Assembly: GCF_027587205.1 (NCBI RefSeq) | Contig: NZ_JAPDOD010000013.1 | Span: 62,001-126,000, forward strand | DNA from: Solirubrobacter ginsenosidimutans | GTDB lineage: Bacteria > Actinomycetota > Thermoleophilia > Solirubrobacterales > Solirubrobacteraceae | Length of the DNA stretch: 64,000 nucleotides | Reading direction: 5' to 3' | In this document: piece by piece, positions 61,453-64,000 of the stretch | Numbering within the stretch: position 1 is the first letter of the stretch | Layout: each line of letters starts with the position of its first letter | Position numbers and translations under genes: made by a program | Notes under the pieces: model-generated | Told to the model about the DNA's origin: nothing | Seen by the model: only the letters and a program-made list of their open reading frames with translations | Databases searched by the model: none

Positions 61453-61958
61453 GCCGTCGGCGCTTCCCAGTCGGTGCGGATCGAGCGCTGGATCGAGCGC
61501 AGGTCGCCGCGGAGCTCCTCAAGCGTCGGCCGCCCCCAGAACCAGTAGCCGTTGTAGGCGTTGTGGATCGTCAGGTCCGGGAAGAGCGTGAAGACCGCCG
61601 GGACGTATGGGTCGTGGACGGTGTCGGTGGTCTCGCGCAGGCCGAGCTGCGCCTGAACGGAACGGTCGGCGTCGGAGAGGAACGTCCAGCGCGCGCCGAG
61701 CCCGGCGCGGAACGCGGCGGACACCTCGGGAGGATCGACGCTGACCGAGATCACGCGGGAGTAGGCGACCTCGACCTCGTCCTGGAACGCCACGAGACGG
61801 CGGAAGAACGCCTGCTCCTTCGGGCACCACCAGCCGCGGTAGAAGTGCAGCACGGCGGGATCGCCGGCGACGAGCTCGGCGAGCGTGCGCCGGTTGCCGG
61901 CGTGGTCGGTGAGCGCGCAGTCCGGGAAGTGCGAGCCGGGGACGAGTGTGTTGGGCAC
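61449..61958 (-). CDS. Peroxiredoxin-like protein (AhpC/TSA, redoxin)
   Basis: A 169-residue thioredoxin-fold protein. The motif FYRGWWCPKEQAFFRRL near residue 45 places a single catalytic Cys where peroxiredoxins have it; no clear resolving Cys follows, so it may be a 1-Cys type. VISVSVDPPEVSAAF near 70 and FLSDADRSVQ near 93 are conserved family segments. It is the first gene of a two-gene operon and divergent from the MFS gene. Confidence 0.85.
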   Translation of the reverse strand: MPNTLVPGSHFPDCALTDHAGNRRTLAELVAGDPAVLHFYRGWWCPKEQAFFRRLVAFQDEVEVAYSRVISVSVDPPEVSAAFRAGLGARWTFLSDADRSVQAQLGLRETTDTVHDPYVPAVFTLFPDLTIHNAYNGYWFWGRPTLEELRGDLRSIQRSIRTDWEAPTA

Positions 61959-61980
61959 GTCGGTGACCGTCCCACGAACC

Positions 61981-61997
61981 GCGTGATCGTTTCACGC
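61981..61997. promoter_or_regulatory. GCGTGA-N5-TCACGC inverted repeat in a divergent promoter region
   Basis: Perfect six-base arms around TCGTT, 22 bases upstream of the peroxiredoxin start and 43 bases upstream of the MFS start. It may be an operator shared by both genes. It contains GATCGTTT, also seen in the rhamnose control region, but the symmetry here is different. Confidence 0.3.
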
Positions 61998-62040
61998 AAG
62001 CCGAGCGGTGCGCGAACGCTCGCCCTCCAGGATCGCCGCC

Positions 62041-63249
62041 ATGACGATCCCCCGCAGCCGCGACCTCCGCCTGCTCGCCGGTGCTGCCGGCGTCTCCGCG
62101 CTGGGTGACTTCCTCGCGCTGATCCCGCTCGTCCTGCACGTGCAGGAGCGCACCGGCTCGACGTTCGCGGTGTCCGCCGTGTTCTTCGCGCTCTGGGCCC
62201 CGGTGGTGCTCGGCGCAGGGCTGGCGGGCACGATCGTGGACTCCTTCGAGAACCGCGCGCTGCTGGTCGGCGTCTCGTTCGCGCAGGCGGCGATCGCCGT
62301 CGCGCTCGCGCTGTGCGTGAACGCGCTCTGGGCGGTCCTGCCGCTGGTCGCGCTGCTCGGCTTCACGGTCGCGGTCAGCCAGCCGGCGGAGTTCGCGCTC
62401 GTGCCGGCCGCCGCCGGCGATGTCGAGATCGCCCGCGCCAACGGGCTGATGGAGACCGTGCGCGCCGTGGGCTTCACGGCCGGACCGCTGCTCGGCGGCG
62501 TCCTCGGCGCGGCGGGAATGCTGCGGCTCGCGCTCGCGATCGACGCGTTGTCGTTCGTCGCGGTGGGCTTCGCCGGGCTGGCGCTGCGAGCGCGTCGCCG
62601 GCCGGCCGCCGCAACCGCGCCGGGTGAGCGCATCCGTGCGCGCGCCGGCTTCGCGTTCCTCGTTCATGACCGCGCCCTCGCGCTCACGCTCGGCGGCGCC
62701 ATCGCCGCCCTGACCGTGTTCACCATCTCCGTGACCGCGGAGCCGTTCTTCGTCACCGACGTCCTGGGCGCCGGGAGCTTCGGCTACGGGCTGCTGATCA
62801 CGGCGTGGACGCTGGGGATGCTGATCGGCGCCGCGGGGCTTCCGCAACGCGTCCCGGCGGCGGCCGTGGCGGTCGCCGCACTGACCGCGATCGTCGCGCA
62901 GGGCCTCGGGCTCGTCGTGGCCGCGCTCGCGCCGGTCCTGTGGACCGCCCTGCTCGGGTTCGCCTTCGGCGGCGTCGCGCACGGGCTGAAGAACGTCCTG
63001 CTGCGAACGCTGATCCACGAACGCGTCCCCGAGGCGCTGCGTGGCCGCGCGTTCGCCGCCTACAACGGCGCCCGCAACGGCGCCGAGCTCGGTGCGCTCG
63101 CGCTCGGCGGCCTCGTCGTCGGCGCCTTCGGCGCCCGCACCGGCCTGCTCGTCTCCGGCCTCGGGCCCGCCGCGATCGGCCTCACTTGCCTGCTCTACCT
63201 CACCACGACCCTCCAAAGGAGGACGTTCCATGCACGTGTCCAAGGCTGA
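62041..63249 (+). CDS. Major facilitator superfamily transporter
   Basis: A 402-residue protein with twelve predicted helices. GDFLALIPLVLHVQERTGS, FALWAPVVLGAGLAGTIVDSFENR (blocks around the helix 2-3 loop) and AGPLLGGVLGAAG place it with MFS_3/enterobactin-exporter-like permeases. AGGA precedes ATG 62041; the slightly longer frame from 62008 is less likely. The substrate is unknown. It overlaps the cupin gene by 20 bases. Confidence 0.88.
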   Translation: MTIPRSRDLRLLAGAAGVSALGDFLALIPLVLHVQERTGSTFAVSAVFFALWAPVVLGAGLAGTIVDSFENRALLVGVSFAQAAIAVALALCVNALWAVLPLVALLGFTVAVSQPAEFALVPAAAGDVEIARANGLMETVRAVGFTAGPLLGGVLGAAGMLRLALAIDALSFVAVGFAGLALRARRRPAAATAPGERIRARAGFAFLVHDRALALTLGGAIAALTVFTISVTAEPFFVTDVLGAGSFGYGLLITAWTLGMLIGAAGLPQRVPAAAVAVAALTAIVAQGLGLVVAALAPVLWTALLGFAFGGVAHGLKNVLLRTLIHERVPEALRGRAFAAYNGARNGAELGALALGGLVVGAFGARTGLLVSGLGPAAIGLTCLLYLTTTLQRRTFHARVQG

Positions 63250-63631
63250 CGTTCCACCCACACTGCCGGGCTTCGCCGCCCGCGCCGTCGGCGATCTCCC
63301 GACGCTCTGGGAAGGCTTCGCGAAGCTCGTCGGGGTGGGCCTCGACATCACCGCCTTCGGCGTGAACATCATGGATCTGCCGCCCGACTACGCGACGACG
63401 CCGCACGACGAGTCGGAGACGGGCCAACAGGAGCTGTACGTGGCGCTGCGCGGCGCGGGGGCGGTCGTGATCGACGGCGAACGCCACCGGCTGGACGGCG
63501 AGCACCTCGTCGCCGTCGACGCCGGCACGGGCCGGGTCCTCTCCTCCGGACCCGAAGGTCTGCGGGTGCTCTGCATCGGCGGCGTGCCCGGAGGCGTCTA
63601 CGAGCGGCCGGCCTGGACCTCCGACGCGTAA
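63230..63631 (+). CDS. Cupin-domain protein
   Basis: A 133-residue protein with the cupin beta-barrel pattern: GQQELYVALRGAGAVVIDGE near residue 62 and LDGEHLVAVDAGTGR near 85. One His (TPHDE) and Glu residues could bind metal, but the complete two-His motif is not seen, so it may be a metal-free binding protein. A perfect AAAGGAGG lies seven bases before the ATG, within the end of the MFS gene. Confidence 0.82.
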   Translation: MHVSKADVPPTLPGFAARAVGDLPTLWEGFAKLVGVGLDITAFGVNIMDLPPDYATTPHDESETGQQELYVALRGAGAVVIDGERHRLDGEHLVAVDAGTGRVLSSGPEGLRVLCIGGVPGGVYERPAWTSDA

Positions 63632-63661
63632 CACCCGCTCGTCTTGAAGGACCTCCCCGCC

Positions 63662-64000
63662 ATGCCTTCCTTCTCCGGTCTGCTGATCATCACCGCCGTG
63701 GCGTTCGGCGCGCCGTTCGTGCTCGGCCTCGCTCCACGGGTGCGGCTTCCCGCGGTGGTGCTGGAGATCGTGGCCGGGATCGTCGTCGGGCCGAGCGTGC
63801 TCGGTTGGGTGCACGTCGATCAGACGATCGCCGTGATCTCCACGCTCGGCCTCGCGTTCCTGCTCTTCCTCGCGGGATTGGAGATCGACTTCTCCCGCCT
63901 GCGCGGGCGGGTGCTGCGGCTCACCGCGCTGGGCTACGGGCTGTCGTTCGCGATCGCGCTCGTGGTCGCCGCCGGCCTGAAGGCCGCCGGGCTGGCCGAC
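63662..64000 (+). CDS. Cation/proton antiporter (CPA2 type), N-terminal part, cut by window edge
   Basis: The first 113 residues form three or four membrane helices with LAPRVRLPAVVLEIVAGIVVGPSVLGW and LGLAFLLFLAGLEIDFSRLRG (read as adjacent blocks), the conserved start of Kef/NhaS3-like antiporters. AAGGA precedes the ATG. It follows the cupin gene by 30 bases on the same strand and may be co-transcribed. The rest lies beyond the window. Confidence 0.88.
   Translation, partial: MPSFSGLLIITAVAFGAPFVLGLAPRVRLPAVVLEIVAGIVVGPSVLGWVHVDQTIAVISTLGLAFLLFLAGLEIDFSRLRGRVLRLTALGYGLSFAIALVVAAGLKAAGLAD

Overview
The window is very GC-rich, gene-dense actinobacterial chromosome with almost no non-coding DNA (no gap over 300 bases; the longest is about 240 bases at 41490-41729). 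GTG and TTG starts are frequent, and many neighbouring genes overlap by ATGA or GTGA. The protein families point to class Thermoleophilia (Solirubrobacterales, e.g. Conexibacter/Solirubrobacter relatives): a secreted protein with the N-terminal anchor style common there, two COG4705 membrane proteins, and an actinobacterial-type rhamnose pathway. This placement is inference. No rRNA, tRNA, CRISPR array, insertion sequence or phage gene was seen.

1-15 kb: the start of a CPA2-type cation/proton antiporter (cut by the left edge), an O6-alkylguanine-DNA methyltransferase, ilvD, a polysaccharide deacetylase, two coupled ROK proteins divergent from a large secreted GH3 glycosidase broken by one extra base, an LCP-family cell-wall transferase, a lipoprotein, an SDR, a small secreted protein and a third ROK regulator.

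15-29 kb: a catabolic island. lutABC (lactate to pyruvate) and one DeoR regulator sit beside an eight-gene operon, rhaT-P-Q-S-M-B-I-EW, that imports and degrades L-rhamnose. A second DeoR regulator is divergent from rhaT. Together the genes can carry rhamnose to dihydroxyacetone phosphate plus lactate, and lactate to pyruvate.

29-41 kb: an envelope-glycan group (MGDG-synthase-like glycosyltransferase, deacetylase, DegT aminotransferase, epimerase fused to a membrane domain), two COG4705 membrane proteins flanking an ABC exporter plus NarL-type two-component system, an OmpR-type two-component pair, and a DedA protein.

41-57 kb: a four-gene MacB-like export operon with two ATPases, then two similar response regulator-histidine kinase pairs. 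One pair is followed by an FTR1 iron permease, the other by a PAP2 phosphatase and a COG4280-like membrane protein. Between them lies an iron/electron-transfer set: FMN-binding protein, ferric-reductase-like flavoprotein, ApbE flavinyltransferase, VIT/CCC1 transporter and a membrane cytochrome c.

57-64 kb: zinc alcohol dehydrogenase, a MarR-PDZ fusion, an F420/NADP-reductase-like protein, siderophore-interacting protein, a blue-copper lipoprotein, a peroxiredoxin pair, an MFS transporter, a cupin and the start of another antiporter at the right edge.

Most notable non-gene signals: (i) three genes of the rhamnose/lactate region carry a strong ribosome-binding site exactly six bases before an in-frame ATC; (ii) a 60-bp sequence occurs twice, 27 kb apart and inverted, with one mismatch; (iii) an 11-bp-periodic TTCAGG direct repeat precedes five membrane-protein genes next to two-component systems; (iv) near-identical TTAGGG-type palindromes abut the start codons of the iron permease and the siderophore-interacting protein.
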